From NCBI GenBank assembly GCA_027946365.1, contig JAPEUQ010000024.1, forward strand, positions 186,001 to 250,000: DNA of 64,000 bases. The letters run 5' to 3'. Source of the stretch: Kalmusia sp. IMI 367209. Its lineage: Eukaryota > Ascomycota > Dothideomycetes > Pleosporales > Didymosphaeriaceae. Both the position numbers and the translations under genes were made by a program. This document shows, piece after piece, positions 45,839-56,700 of the stretch. The notes under the pieces were generated by a model, which was not told where the DNA came from, searched no databases, and saw only the letters and a program-made list of their open reading frames with translations. Each line of letters starts with the position of its first letter. Positions within the stretch are counted from its first letter, which is position 1.

Positions 45839-48800
45839 TCACACGTCTTCTTTCACAACGTCCTCACACCTTCCACACAACGCCTCTTCAGCCTCACGCT
45901 GGAAACGCCAACACCGCGGACACTTCTCCCCCCTTGCCTCGTGCACTACCACCGTACCGCCCCACTCCCTTTCCTCGTCAGCCACAAAACCCTCTTCCTC
46001 CTTCCACGCCCACCCTTCCATCTTCTTGCTCACTCGAACCTCGCTCCAATCCATCTTCTCCACCCCGCTCACAACAAACAAGCCTGCCAGCTCGTCCAGC
46101 TGCGCAGCACTCAACGCGACGGCCTCTGGCGTGCCCATAGCTTGGGCGAAGTGCGTGGAGAACCAGTCGTCGACCGGGCGGTCTTCTTCACAGTAGATGG
46201 TGATTGCACTTTCGAGTGAAGAGCCTATTTTCTTGTCTGCGCGGAGGCGTTCCTGCGCGGCTTTGAGGGCCGTGTTGATGCGGTCGATGTACGTCTGCGT
46301 CTCCGTGAGGAAAATCTGCGTGTTCCAGTCTGCGCGCGGGAGCGGAGTCCAGGTCATACGGGCTGGGTGAAGGCTGCTGTTCTTGAGAGCTTCGGTGGCA
46401 TGGTCCCAGACTTCTTCTACGAGAAGGGGACAGATGGGCGCGAGCATCTGTAGCAGTTCGTAGAAGATGAGGCCGAGTACTTTTTGAAGGTCTTGGCAAT
46501 CTGCTTTGTGGCCGGTGTAGATGCGGTCTTTCAGGGTTTCGAAGTAGAATGCGGATAGGTCATTAGTGATGTATTTGTTGAGCATGTTGACGCCTTTGAA
46601 GAACCCGTATTTGGTGTAGTAGCCGTGGACCTCGTGGCTCACTTGGGAAAGACGATGAACAGCGAGGCGGTCGCCAAGGTTCTTCAGCGGTGGTAGCGGT
46701 GCCTCAAGATCGTATTGCCCGACCAGCTCAGTGCGGACTTCGTGAAAAGAGTTGTAGACTGGTGGACAGGATGGTAGAGACAGAACCCCCGAGAAGCCAT
46801 TTGAACGTCACTCGGTACTTGTGGAGCGCCTGGTTGACTGACATGAGCACTGGCTGCCCTACGGTGACATCCCTCGTGTAGTCGCTGCTTGCAACCCACA
46901 ACCGCAATGCGTCAGATCCCATGGCATCATACGTAGGAGCAGCGTTCTGGGTCGCAGCTTGCTTAACACCCTTCTGCTTTTTCCGCTTGACCGGAGGTAA
47001 CAACTCGCCAGACATGATTTGAGAAGGGGCAATTACATTTCCTAGGCTCTTACTCATCTTTCTGCCATCTGAGTCGAGAGTGAAACCATGGGTGATGAGA
47101 GTCTTGTAGGGCGCCTTGACTACACCGCTCTCGAAAGGCTGTGTAGCTACATGAGTAAGGAGAGATGATTGAAACCATCCGCGATGCTGGTCAGTTCCCT
47201 CGAGGTAAACATCAGCAAGAGGCTGGTTGTCTTTAGAAGGCAGCATCGTCCAGGTAGTACCACTATCGAACCACACATCCATGGTGTCTCTCCCGCGCAC
47301 ATATGAACCGCTCAGGTGCTTCGGTTGCCACACGGGATCGTCTTGAGCATCGGTCCACCAGGAATTGACACCACGCTCTTTGATAACATCGATGACGTGC
47401 TGGATAGTTTCTTCGTCCATAGCCGCCTCCAGCTGGCCATCTTCGAGGATCTTGAACAGTGCGGGAATCGGCACGCCCCAAGCGCGTTGGCGAGAGATGC
47501 ACCACTGGCTACGCCCCCTCAATAAAGCTTTCCAACCGCGAGCGACCAGTCTCAGGCATGAAATGTACATCTTCAATAGCCTTCATAGCCCCGGTCTTGA
47601 TGTTGTCGACATTAGCGAACCATTGCGCTGTCGCTCGTACGATGACTGGTTTTTTTGTTCTCCAATCGATCGGATACTTGTGACGGAAGTTGTGTTTGGC
47701 CCTCAAAAGATTGTGCTTGTCAAGGTAATTCAGAATAGCATTGCTGCCAGTTTTCTTCAAGTCCGACACAGCTAAACCTTCGAGAAGCTCAGGTTGCTCG
47801 GGGAAAGCTTCTTTGGTGAATGTACCTGCGTCGTCCACGGGCGCGAATGCCTCGATACCAATAGCGCTACAGGCATGGTAATCCTCCATACCATGTCCAG
47901 GTGCCATGTGCACAAGGCCAGTTCCCGAAGAGTCGGTCACAAAGTCTGCATGAAGAACTGGCTGTAGCCCATTTGCCTTCTGGAAAGGATTCTCGTAGCT
48001 GAGCTGTCCAGCTAGATCTGACCCACGCAGTCCGGACAAGACGACAATCAAGTCGCGACCCAGCATTTTCTGGTATTCCTCGACACGTGATGAAGCTACA
48101 ATTGTCTTCTCGTTGTTCATTCTGGAATCCTGCACCACACTATACTCCATATCCCGGTGTACAGCAATAGCTTTGTTCGCAGGTAGAGTCCAAGGTGTGG
48201 TCGTCCAGATAACCACGCTGACAGGCTCTGCAACACTCTTAAGAGCACCCTCTTGCAGCTCGCTTGTCACATGGACGGGAAAACGAACAAAAGCCGCCAG
48301 AGAGCTATGATTCTCATCATACTCCAATTCCGCCTCCGCAAGTGCAGTCCGCGACGAGGGCGACCAATACACAGGCTTGAATTGGCGATAGATCAGGCCC
48401 TTCTCGAACATGGTCTTGAACACCTCCAATTGCCGAATCTCAAAACCCTTCTCCATTGTCTTATACGCATTGTCCCAGTCCCCCATGACCGCCCATTCCT
48501 TGAAACCCTTTTTCTGCTCCTCGATGGTATTCGCAGCCAGCTCCCTCGCCGCCTCCCGCACGCTCACAGGATCCGTCTGCGCAAGGTCTTTTTTCTGCGC
48601 CTGCAGCGCCTTGATCTCAATCGGCAAGCCATGGCAGTCCCACCCCGGGATGTAGCTCACTTTCTTGCCCTGCCCAATCTGAAAGCGACAGATGATATCC
48701 TTGGTGATTTTATTCAGCGAATGGCCAATGTGCAGAGGCCCATTCGCATATGGCGGTCCATCATGTAACGTGAAAGTCTCGGGCGTCTTGCCGTCGGCGT

Positions 48801-49011
48801 TGGGTGCTGAGCGTGAAGTTTGCTGCCAGGCGTAAAGCTCGTCAGTGCATCGGCGGAGGTATTCGGCCTTGTGTTCGGGTAATGGGCGCGGGGGAAAGCT
48901 CGATTTTGGCAGGCGGAGCGTGGGCGACCATGATGCGCGTAAAAATCGCGTCGGGGCTACCATAGTAGCATCATGGGCGGGTTCGTCGTCTGCAATGTCG
49001 GCTGGAGACAT
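45839..49011 (-). CDS. ISM1: Mitochondrial isoleucyl-tRNA synthetase, two apparent frameshifts
   Basis: Class Ia synthetase that charges mitochondrial tRNA-Ile. Three overlapping frames make one protein of about 1040 residues. Catalytic motifs: HIGHSLNK (HIGH motif), WDCHGLPIE, CISRQRAWGVPIP, DVWFDSGTTW and KMSKSLGN. The anticodon domain and a C-terminal zinc module (CPRCWRF, then CGRCEDVV) are of bacterial/mitochondrial type, unlike the cytosolic enzyme. Frame 1 breaks at a C5 run (47514-47518) inside ESFIEGRSQW, and frame 2 breaks at another C5 run (46786-46790) after FKWLLG. In each case one base fewer restores the family sequence. ATG 49011 gives an acidic N-terminus; the in-frame ATG at 48963 (MVAPTRFLRASWSPTLRLPKS) makes a far better mitochondrial presequence and is my preferred start. 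No intron is needed. Confidence 0.9.
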
Positions 49012-49398
49012 TTTTCGAAGCTTCAGCTTCCCCGGCGATGATTCGGGGATTCTTCGGTCACAAGTTCATCAACTAACGACGCAAGGCGGGCAACTCTTTG
49101 TTGCGCGCCGATGTCTCTGGACGAAAGTTGTCAATGAGAGTGATTTAAAATTCTTAAAATCTCATTATATAAGAATACTATGATCGATGTGAGTTACTCT
49201 ATGCCCTGTTACCCGCAGGTTTCGACTAATCGGCTATCTATTGATCTGTAGTAATCGAATGAAATCCTGACATGCGCCATACGCAATGCATCATGAAGAA
49301 AAAAGCTCAGCCGAAAGATGAGAGCAGGATATTGGCCACCAGAAGGCCTCCAGACGGCCTCCACTAGCGCCGATCACCTAGCTGGCCAGCATGGCACC
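49012..49398. other. Short intergenic spacer
   Basis: Separates two minus-strand genes. No feature is recognised. Confidence 0.4.
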
Positions 49399-50976
49399 TC
49401 AATAGACTGTAAGAGCACTCACAGCCCCATTCTTTAAAACCTCGAACACCATGCCCGGAAACCCGAAAAGCTCCACGTTCCCCACATCTCCATCGCCCTC
49501 GAACATGCCAGAACCTGCGTTTGCGAACTTGCTCTTCTTGCTAGATCCGTCTTCCCAGCCGCCCAGAAGTTCACAGCTGCTGCCCGGACTATCGCCCCAA
49601 CCCCTATTCAGAGCCATACCACGTTGCTGCAAGCGTTCTTCCTCTTCCGTCGCATAGTAAGACTTATAAACCTCTTTGAGCTCGCTTGAGATATCCGCAA
49701 ACCGCATCTCGGAATTCAGCGGTTCTCTTCTGAGGTCGGACGGAACATGGTCGAGAGTCCACCGACTTCGGCGATGGCGATTGAATTGATACGAGCCGGG
49801 AATATTTCCATGAAATATGACTTTCGTGACTGTGAGATGGTTAAGTGGCTGTGCGCTAAGCTCGCCGTCTTCTTGGGACTCAGACGTGTTGCTATCAGAC
49901 GTTGGCGACGGGGGCGAGATCTGTGTTGGTTGTGATATGAGGATGTCGAACCCATGATGGTAATAATTGTAAAAGTGCTCCGCTGCAGCAACTTCGCGCT
50001 CTTGCGCCTCTAGTGCAGCCTCATCGTCATCCTCCCAGTCGTCGTCATTGTCGGTGTCGATTGCAGAACCGTGATCCGAACCAGGCATGTCGTCGTGCGT
50101 CAGGCCTAGGCCGGAGTGCTCCGAGACATCGCTAACTCTCCGATCTTTGTGAATTGAGAGTCGATGATCATGTTTCCTATAGATAGAGTCGGGCGCTCCC
50201 AATTCCATAATCAGATCTTGGGGAGTAGTTTCACTAAGAGTGATCCAGAATGAAGGGCTTGACCGCCTTACAAGCTCTATCTTTCCTTCTCCGTGCACCC
50301 TGGCCAGCTCGATCTCGTCTGGTCCTCCTTCTTTGCCTTTGCCAGGTAATGCGAGGGCCCTAGGATTGAGCGTGGGAGCTGTGAATAAAGACGCTCGCGC
50401 TTTCTGCCATGACTCGCCACTGAATATCGCCATAGACGTCGCAGGGCCTGTTGCTGAAGACGATAGTAAGGATATGAAATCTTTCTTTGGTGAGTATGCA
50501 GAGTGTTGAACGGGGAAATTGAACGCGACACCAGGGTAGGAGAGGTTGTACACCCCTTTCGCATCGATATCGTCTGATTTGGGCGGCATGTATTCTCCGC
50601 CATATGTCGGTCCCAACAACTTATCATAGACGTGTCTAAACCTAGGCCCAGGGAGTCCCGCTGACATTGCTCCATGTCCCTCTGCTGGCTTGAAGACGTC
50701 AACGTCCTTGTAGACAAGCTTCGCTTTTGTAAAATCAAGCACCTCTATCAGTCGTAATCTTTGGTCTGGGCCATCGAATTGTAGCCGGAGGCCATTCTCT
50801 GGGAGAACGACGTGCACTGGGGACGTGATGGGGCGGGAATCGTCGTGGTATAGCTGGAACCTTGGAAATGCGCGAACCTCTGCTTTGATCGTGGTCAATA
50901 CTTCATGAAGAGAGCAGCCAAGAGTCATGAAGCCGATGCTCCTACCGGGCACCAGTTGCATCGAGCCATCCTCCAT
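49399..50976 (-). CDS. PHAF1/UPF0183 family protein (C16orf70 homologue)
   Basis: Single-exon frame of 525 residues from ATG 50976. The N-terminus MQLVPGRSIGFMTLGCSLHEVL and the segment SFWITLSETTPQDLIMELGAPDSIYRK are hallmarks of the UPF0183 family. Also family-like are LRLQFDGPDQRLRLIEVLDF, PGVAFNFPV and, near the end, VTKVIFHGNIPGSYQFNRHRRSRW. An acidic low-complexity insert (DTDNDDDWEDDDEAALEAQ) and a Ser/Thr-rich stretch interrupt the core, as is usual in fungi. In mammals this protein (PHAF1) pairs with BCAS3 at the phagophore during autophagy; in fungi the role is little studied. It is divergent from kinesin-5 across about 670 bases. The family call is confident; the function in this organism is inferred. 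Confidence 0.9.
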   Translation of the reverse strand: MEDGSMQLVPGRSIGFMTLGCSLHEVLTTIKAEVRAFPRFQLYHDDSRPITSPVHVVLPENGLRLQFDGPDQRLRLIEVLDFTKAKLVYKDVDVFKPAEGHGAMSAGLPGPRFRHVYDKLLGPTYGGEYMPPKSDDIDAKGVYNLSYPGVAFNFPVQHSAYSPKKDFISLLSSSATGPATSMAIFSGESWQKARASLFTAPTLNPRALALPGKGKEGGPDEIELARVHGEGKIELVRRSSPSFWITLSETTPQDLIMELGAPDSIYRKHDHRLSIHKDRRVSDVSEHSGLGLTHDDMPGSDHGSAIDTDNDDDWEDDDEAALEAQEREVAAAEHFYNYYHHGFDILISQPTQISPPSPTSDSNTSESQEDGELSAQPLNHLTVTKVIFHGNIPGSYQFNRHRRSRWTLDHVPSDLRREPLNSEMRFADISSELKEVYKSYYATEEEERLQQRGMALNRGWGDSPGSSCELLGGWEDGSSKKSKFANAGSGMFEGDGDVGNVELFGFPGMVFEVLKNGAVSALTVY

Positions 50977-51650
50977 TCTGCCACGAGTGAGGAGGCTCGG
51001 CGCGCTCGACTTTACAACAGTATGCTCTTGATCGGCTATGCTGATTCGATGAGGGAAGACTTCGAGTTATATAAGTCGTGCTGTAAGGATGCTGCTAAGT
51101 GGGCGGCGTGTGTCGGCGTCAAGTGGCTGTGACAGCCTGCTGTTCCTGTGCTTGATCCACACGGCGAGAGATCAAATAGGGATACAGGCAACAGGTTTCG
51201 ACGTTCGATGACTGACTGTCAAGGAAGAAAGCACACCTCAGGCGACAGATGTGAGAAGTTCGCTCAAGCGGATATGCGATGCTCGGAGACGGGCAGCACG
51301 AATGAAGGAGGGGTCGCGGGGTCCAGCCGTAGTAGAGATTGAGCAGGTGGAGATTATGTGATCAGTGTGGCAAACATTTAACGATACACTGGAAACGATC
51401 TATGGCATGCCATGGCACGGTGCAAAGAGCATGGAAACTGCAAACGCTGTTCTTCGAAGGTGCTGCGCTCACAACTTGCCCAGGCGAGGTCACACGTTGA
51501 GGTCATGCTCCCAGTTCCGAACGCGCGGAACTAGCGTGAGGGTCCGTGCTCGGCGACCCACGCAATGTTTGTTTACCCAGGGAAGTGCTATCAACACGAC
51601 TCCGAATCACCAACATCAGCTTTCCACGCCAACATACATCGTCGCCGGAG
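50977..51650. other. Divergent promoter region
   Basis: Shared upstream region of PHAF1 (-) and kinesin-5 (+). The kinesin frame is open without an ATG back to 51546. No specific control site is identified. Confidence 0.4.
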
Positions 51651-54600
51651 ATGTCTGGACTCCCGAGGCCCGGGCAGCCGCCCACCAAGCGCACAACCAC
51701 ATCAATGCGCCCGCCGATGATGCGACCGACGTCGAATTTGAGCCGAGGGCGCTCCGCTACACCTGCGCAAGACGGTAGAACATCGCGAGCCGAGTCTGTT
51801 GCCTCGACAAGGACTGTGCGGGCGTCGCCCACTTCAGGCATCAAGCGCAAAGAGCGCGACTTCGAGACCGAAGCCGAAGAAACAAACATCAATGTTGTCG
51901 TACGATGTCGAGGTCGCAACGACCGCGAAGTTAAAGAGAATTCGGGCGTCGTTGTGTCGACGAATGGAATTAAGGGAAGCACAGTGGACCTCTCTATGGG
52001 TCCCAATGCCCTTAGTAACAAGTCGTATCAATTCGACAAAGTCTTCTCGCCCGCCGCAGATCAGAATATGGTTTTCGATGAGGTTGTGGCTCCCATACTT
52101 GACGAGGTGCGTGTAGGACTTTGATGTTGAGCCCTCCATGACTGAATCATTCTTAGGTCCTCGGTGGCTTCAATTGCACAATATTCGCATACGGCCAGAC
52201 GGGCACCGGCAAGACGTACACTATGACCGGCGACATCTCTAACATCCTCCCTCTTCCAGATGCTGCAGGCATCATTCCGCGCGTATTGTACGCTCTATTC
52301 AGCAAACTCGAAGCCGAAGAGACTGAGAACTCGGTCAAGTGCTCTTTCATTGAGCTATACAATGAGGAATTGCGGGATTTGCTTTCGACAGATGACTCGG
52401 TCAAACTAAAAATATACGACGACAACAGTAAAAAGGGCCACAGTACGACTTTGGTACAAGGCATGGAGGAGTGTCATCTCAAGTCAGCCGCACAGGGCAT
52501 CCAGCTCCTCTCCGAAGGTACCAATAAGCGGCAAGTTGCAGCAACGAAGTGCAACGATCTTAGTTCGCGAAGTCACACTGTCTTCACCATTACAGTCTAC
52601 ATGAAGCGTACGTCAGAAGATGGTGCGGAATATCTGAGTGCTGGGAAGCTCAATCTTGTCGATCTTGCTGGAAGCGAGAATATCCAGAGAAGTGGAGCAG
52701 AGAATAAACGCGCTGCTGAAGCAGGCCTTATCAACAAGAGCTTGTTGACTCTTGGCCGTGTTATTAATGCTCTGGTGGAGCGTAGCTCACACATTCCATA
52801 CCGAGAGTCAAAGTTAACCCGTTTGTTGCAAGATTCGTTAGGTGGCCGAACAAAAACGTGCATCATCGCAACCCTGTCACCCGCAAAAAGCAATCTTGAA
52901 GAAACTATCTCGACTCTGGACTATGCCTTCCGTGCTAAAAATATTCGGAATAAGCCTCAAGTCAACCAGCTTATGTCAAAGAAAACCCTGCTCAAGGAGT
53001 TTACATTCGAGATTGAGAAGCTAAAGAGCGAGTTGATCGCGACAAGGCAACGCAACGGTGTTTATCTCACACAGGAGAACTATGAAGAGATCACCACCAT
53101 CAGCGAATCTAGGCGGATTTTAAGCGATGAACAGCGCGACAAGATCGAGACGATGGAAGTCAACCTTCGCAACAAGGTCGAGGAGCTCTTCAGCTTGACA
53201 ACCTGTTTCCAGAACCTCAAGAAGGATAATGAGCAGACCAAGCTCACCTTAGAAGGCACCAAGGGCATTCTTGAAAAGACTGAAGCGGTTTTGACCTTGA
53301 CCCGGCAGAATCTCGCTGAGGAGACCGAGCTTCGAAAAGCTCATGCTAAGACGGAGAGCCAGCTCGCAGAAATTGGTCACGAAATGCTCTCAACTCTAGG
53401 GAGGACAACCTCTGACATTGATGGCTTAAGGTCTAAGATCCGTAGGAAATCCGACCTCCAGTCTCAGAACCGGCAACACTGGGCGAATTCTCAAACACAG
53501 GTTGTCGATACGACACTGTTGGTCGAAACCCGAATATTCCAATTCCGCAATCAACAAGAAGAAATGATGGAATCCTTATCAACGAGAATGCAAGGTTTTG
53601 TGACCGATGAACTCGATAAGCTTGGTGCCTCTCAGACATTTTTGCAGGAGAAGATGGAAGCCTTTGGAACGTCTGAGCGAGAGGTTAACGAACAGACCGT
53701 GAAAGCTCGTAACGACATGAACGAAGTGCTAGAGGAGATCAAGACACTACGGGAAGATGTGAAGCAGAAAGTCGGTGCTGGTCTCAATGAGCTTTCTGCT
53801 GCAGCCGAGAAGATATCTGCTAATATTATCACTGAGTTGGACGCTTTCCAAACCCAAGTAAGACATTCCCGCATTAAAAATTTTCTTCCCGCTGATGGTT
53901 TAGCTCCACTCTTCTTACGCAGCGCTCGGACGAGACTTCAAAAACACTTTTGATGACTTAGTAAAATCTCTGAATGAACAACAGGTAGAGAATGAGCGGT
54001 TACACCAGCATGTCTTGAAGGCCAATGCTGCGCTCGTACAAGCAAATAAAACGTCCCAGAGCCGCCTTGTTCAAGTCATTGATGAGGAAAAGCAAAAGGG
54101 AGCAGAGGAGCGCCAGCAGCTACTCGCGCAAGTCACTTCGCTAATCAATGCAAATGGAAATACACAGGAGGAGCGGCTGAATGAGAGGGTTTCTAGTGTG
54201 TGCGAAGAAATTGGTGCGGCGAATGCCTCCTTTGAGACGCAACAGACTACATACACGGAAGGGATAGGCAGTTGGACAACCAAATCCAAGGACATACTTG
54301 CTGGTGTCTCGAAATCGCGCGATATTGTCAAGACCAAGATTAAAGGTGACTTTGCGGTAAGTGTTCTACACAGGTCTTACGCATATGTATGCTAATCTAG
54401 CGCTCTGCAGACCGCAACCCAACACTCTACTTCCATCAAGGACACGACCACCTCAGTACACGACAGCACTGTTAAGATCGTGGAAGCTCAGATGGCACAG
54501 ATGGACACACAATTACAATCGTTGGATGAGATTATGTCGCGTGTCCGTGAGCAAAACAACGCGCACCACGCCGCTCATACATCGTCGCTCAACGCTTTAT

Positions 54601-55334
54601 CGTCCACTGTTCAGTCTTCATACTCGAGCATCGGCGAGCACTTATCTACATCCTTTGCTCGTGTACAATCGCTTGAAGCTGATGTCTCGACTCAGACGGC
54701 TGCTCTCAAGGATACGTTGCCGGATTTGGCAGAAAACGCAAGCATACGCGCACCTCTGCAGGAGCTTCGTGATGCGATCGAGGTTCAGCATCTAATTGAA
54801 TACAACCCTACCGGAAACACACCACAACGAATTAACTACGTCATCCCAGAGAAGCTCCCCCGGACCGAAGCTCACGAAACTCTTCTATCTCGCCTTCGAG
54901 ACCGTCCTGCTTCTGCAGATTCCCGTAGCCCAACCAAAGGCCTAGTATTCAATGACACTGCCAGCATAACAACCGACGACGAATTCGATTCTACTGCAAA
55001 GCCCAACTTCGCCCGTTCTGTTAGTGCACACACTATGCCTATAGCCCTCGGTGCCTCTCTTCGCGAGCTAGATGTCAACGTTGTCGCTCATGAGGCCCAC
55101 ACCCAGCCGTTGCCTATTGTATCTCAATCCGAAACAATGGTCATGGCCGCTCCTCCATTTAAAAAGCAGCGCAGCGAGGACATTACCAAAGTACCAATGA
55201 AGAGGATGACTAGGAAAACAGTGGGTGGAGAGGGCAAAGGTGACCGTGAAAACTTGACGATCACGAACTTTAGCTCGAGCATTGGGCCGGGACTTGTCAA
55301 GGGCAGGAAATTGAGGAGTCACGGGAGCAACTAG
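51651..55334 (+). CDS. Kinesin-5 (BimC/Eg5 family) mitotic motor
   Basis: Plus-end homotetrameric motor that slides spindle microtubules apart. Four exons, 51651-52106, 52157-53857, 53904-54356 and 54411-55334, joined by phase-0 introns of 46-54 bases, encode 1177 residues, close to the usual family length. A basic Ser/Thr-rich head (1-78) leads into the motor (about 79-430): P-loop GQTGTGKT (165-172), switch I NDLSSRSH, switch II DLAGSE, and neck NKPQVNQ. A long coiled-coil stalk follows (KIETMEVNLRNKVEEL, then LEEIKTLREDVKQKV). The tail contains SLRELDVNVV, the expected place of the BimC box targeted by Cdk1, and a basic C-terminus with nuclear-localisation-like KKQR and KRMTRK. Start: first ATG of the open frame; the frame upstream only has GTG. 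Confidence 0.95.
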
Positions 55335-56700
55335 GCGGCGATAAGCTTAATGGTGTATTATGCATGGAGCACAGAGTTTGTGTATGGACCGGATTGAGTC
55401 TAGATATGATGGAGTTCCAGGGGATCTGGTCAACAAGGGCGTATAGGGTAGCGATGATATATATCGCTGCGAATGGCGTTGGATTAATGCAGCTAATGCA
55501 GGTTGCTCAGGGCATCGAGCCAGTAATCAATCACTTTTCCGTCTTCACTTGCTCCGCGTGAGCGCAAGGTAGATACACAATTCATGGGTGAGTTGTGACG
55601 TGATGCTGTTCATTCGGCACTTGATTCTATAGAGTTTGCAATTTTAGAATGTCTACTGTGGAGGACTGGACGGACGTTCAATTTCACCTCTGGGGGTTGT
55701 AATCCCATGAGGCATTTTCTATGGCGTGATCTTACCGAACAGGGACAAAAGGCGGCGGGTCTCTCACGTGCTTTGGGTGGACAAAAAGGTCCACTGTCGC
55801 CTGACGAGATTTTGTGACTGTTTTAATAGCGACTAGATGGTGATATTGCTAATTTGACGATGTACGAACAGCATGCACAGGCGAAGCTCTGCCTCGGACT
55901 CGACACGCTATGTGCTAGCTCCCCTTCCGACGGCCAAGGCACAAAATCAATGGTGTTTACGTACTCCGTCGGAAAGCAGCAACACACGAACTCAGCAAAC
56001 GAAAGCGGCGCGACCCCAGTTTGAGCGAGGGGAAACGGTGGAGGGAGTGGCATAAGGCGAAGGATAGACAGCAACGTCACGGGTTCGTTCCTCGCACCTT
56101 TAGGCGTTTCGAACGCTAACAAGTGACAGGTCGACCACTGGGTACTACGCAAGTTCCTACAAAGCAAAGGGCGGGTAGGCTTGGTGGGTACCATTGGCTT
56201 GCGGTCTAGCTGTGTGAAGGATGTCGCGAGGCCATTCTTTTGCTCCCCCAGGGCTCTAACAGACCCACAGTCCGAATTCTACACGCCGTACACGCGCACT
56301 CCATAATACGAAGAGTCATATAAATTGCTCGCGGAGCGCTGCAACATGGCACACGAAGACGAAGAAGCCATAAGCCAGGCTCTCATTCCGACTTCCCGTC
56401 TCAGCGATAGACGGGTGAAGGAGGCGCATTTTGCTACGCTTTTGGGTAGCCCGCCAAAGCACCAGCCCCCGCATCAGAAGCTCTAGCGAGCAAAGCTACC
56501 CCAACGTCATCGCTTCGGCCCTCCCTGGTGCTCCGAGTACTCTCGACACGCCCACTTTCCCGTGTGTTATTCGTTGAGCCTGAAGTGCCGAGCCTTATCG
56601 CATTTGCGCGCTAGACATCTAGCTGTGGTGGGCTTGCTTGAGGGGTGTCAAGTGCAAAGTGCGAGCTTGCGCTATAAGTGCGACGCTTCCGGCCGCAACC
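55335..56700. other. Intergenic spacer
   Basis: 3' flank of kinesin-5 and promoter of the dehydrogenase gene. No gene, repeat or RNA is recognised in about 1.4 kb. Confidence 0.4.
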
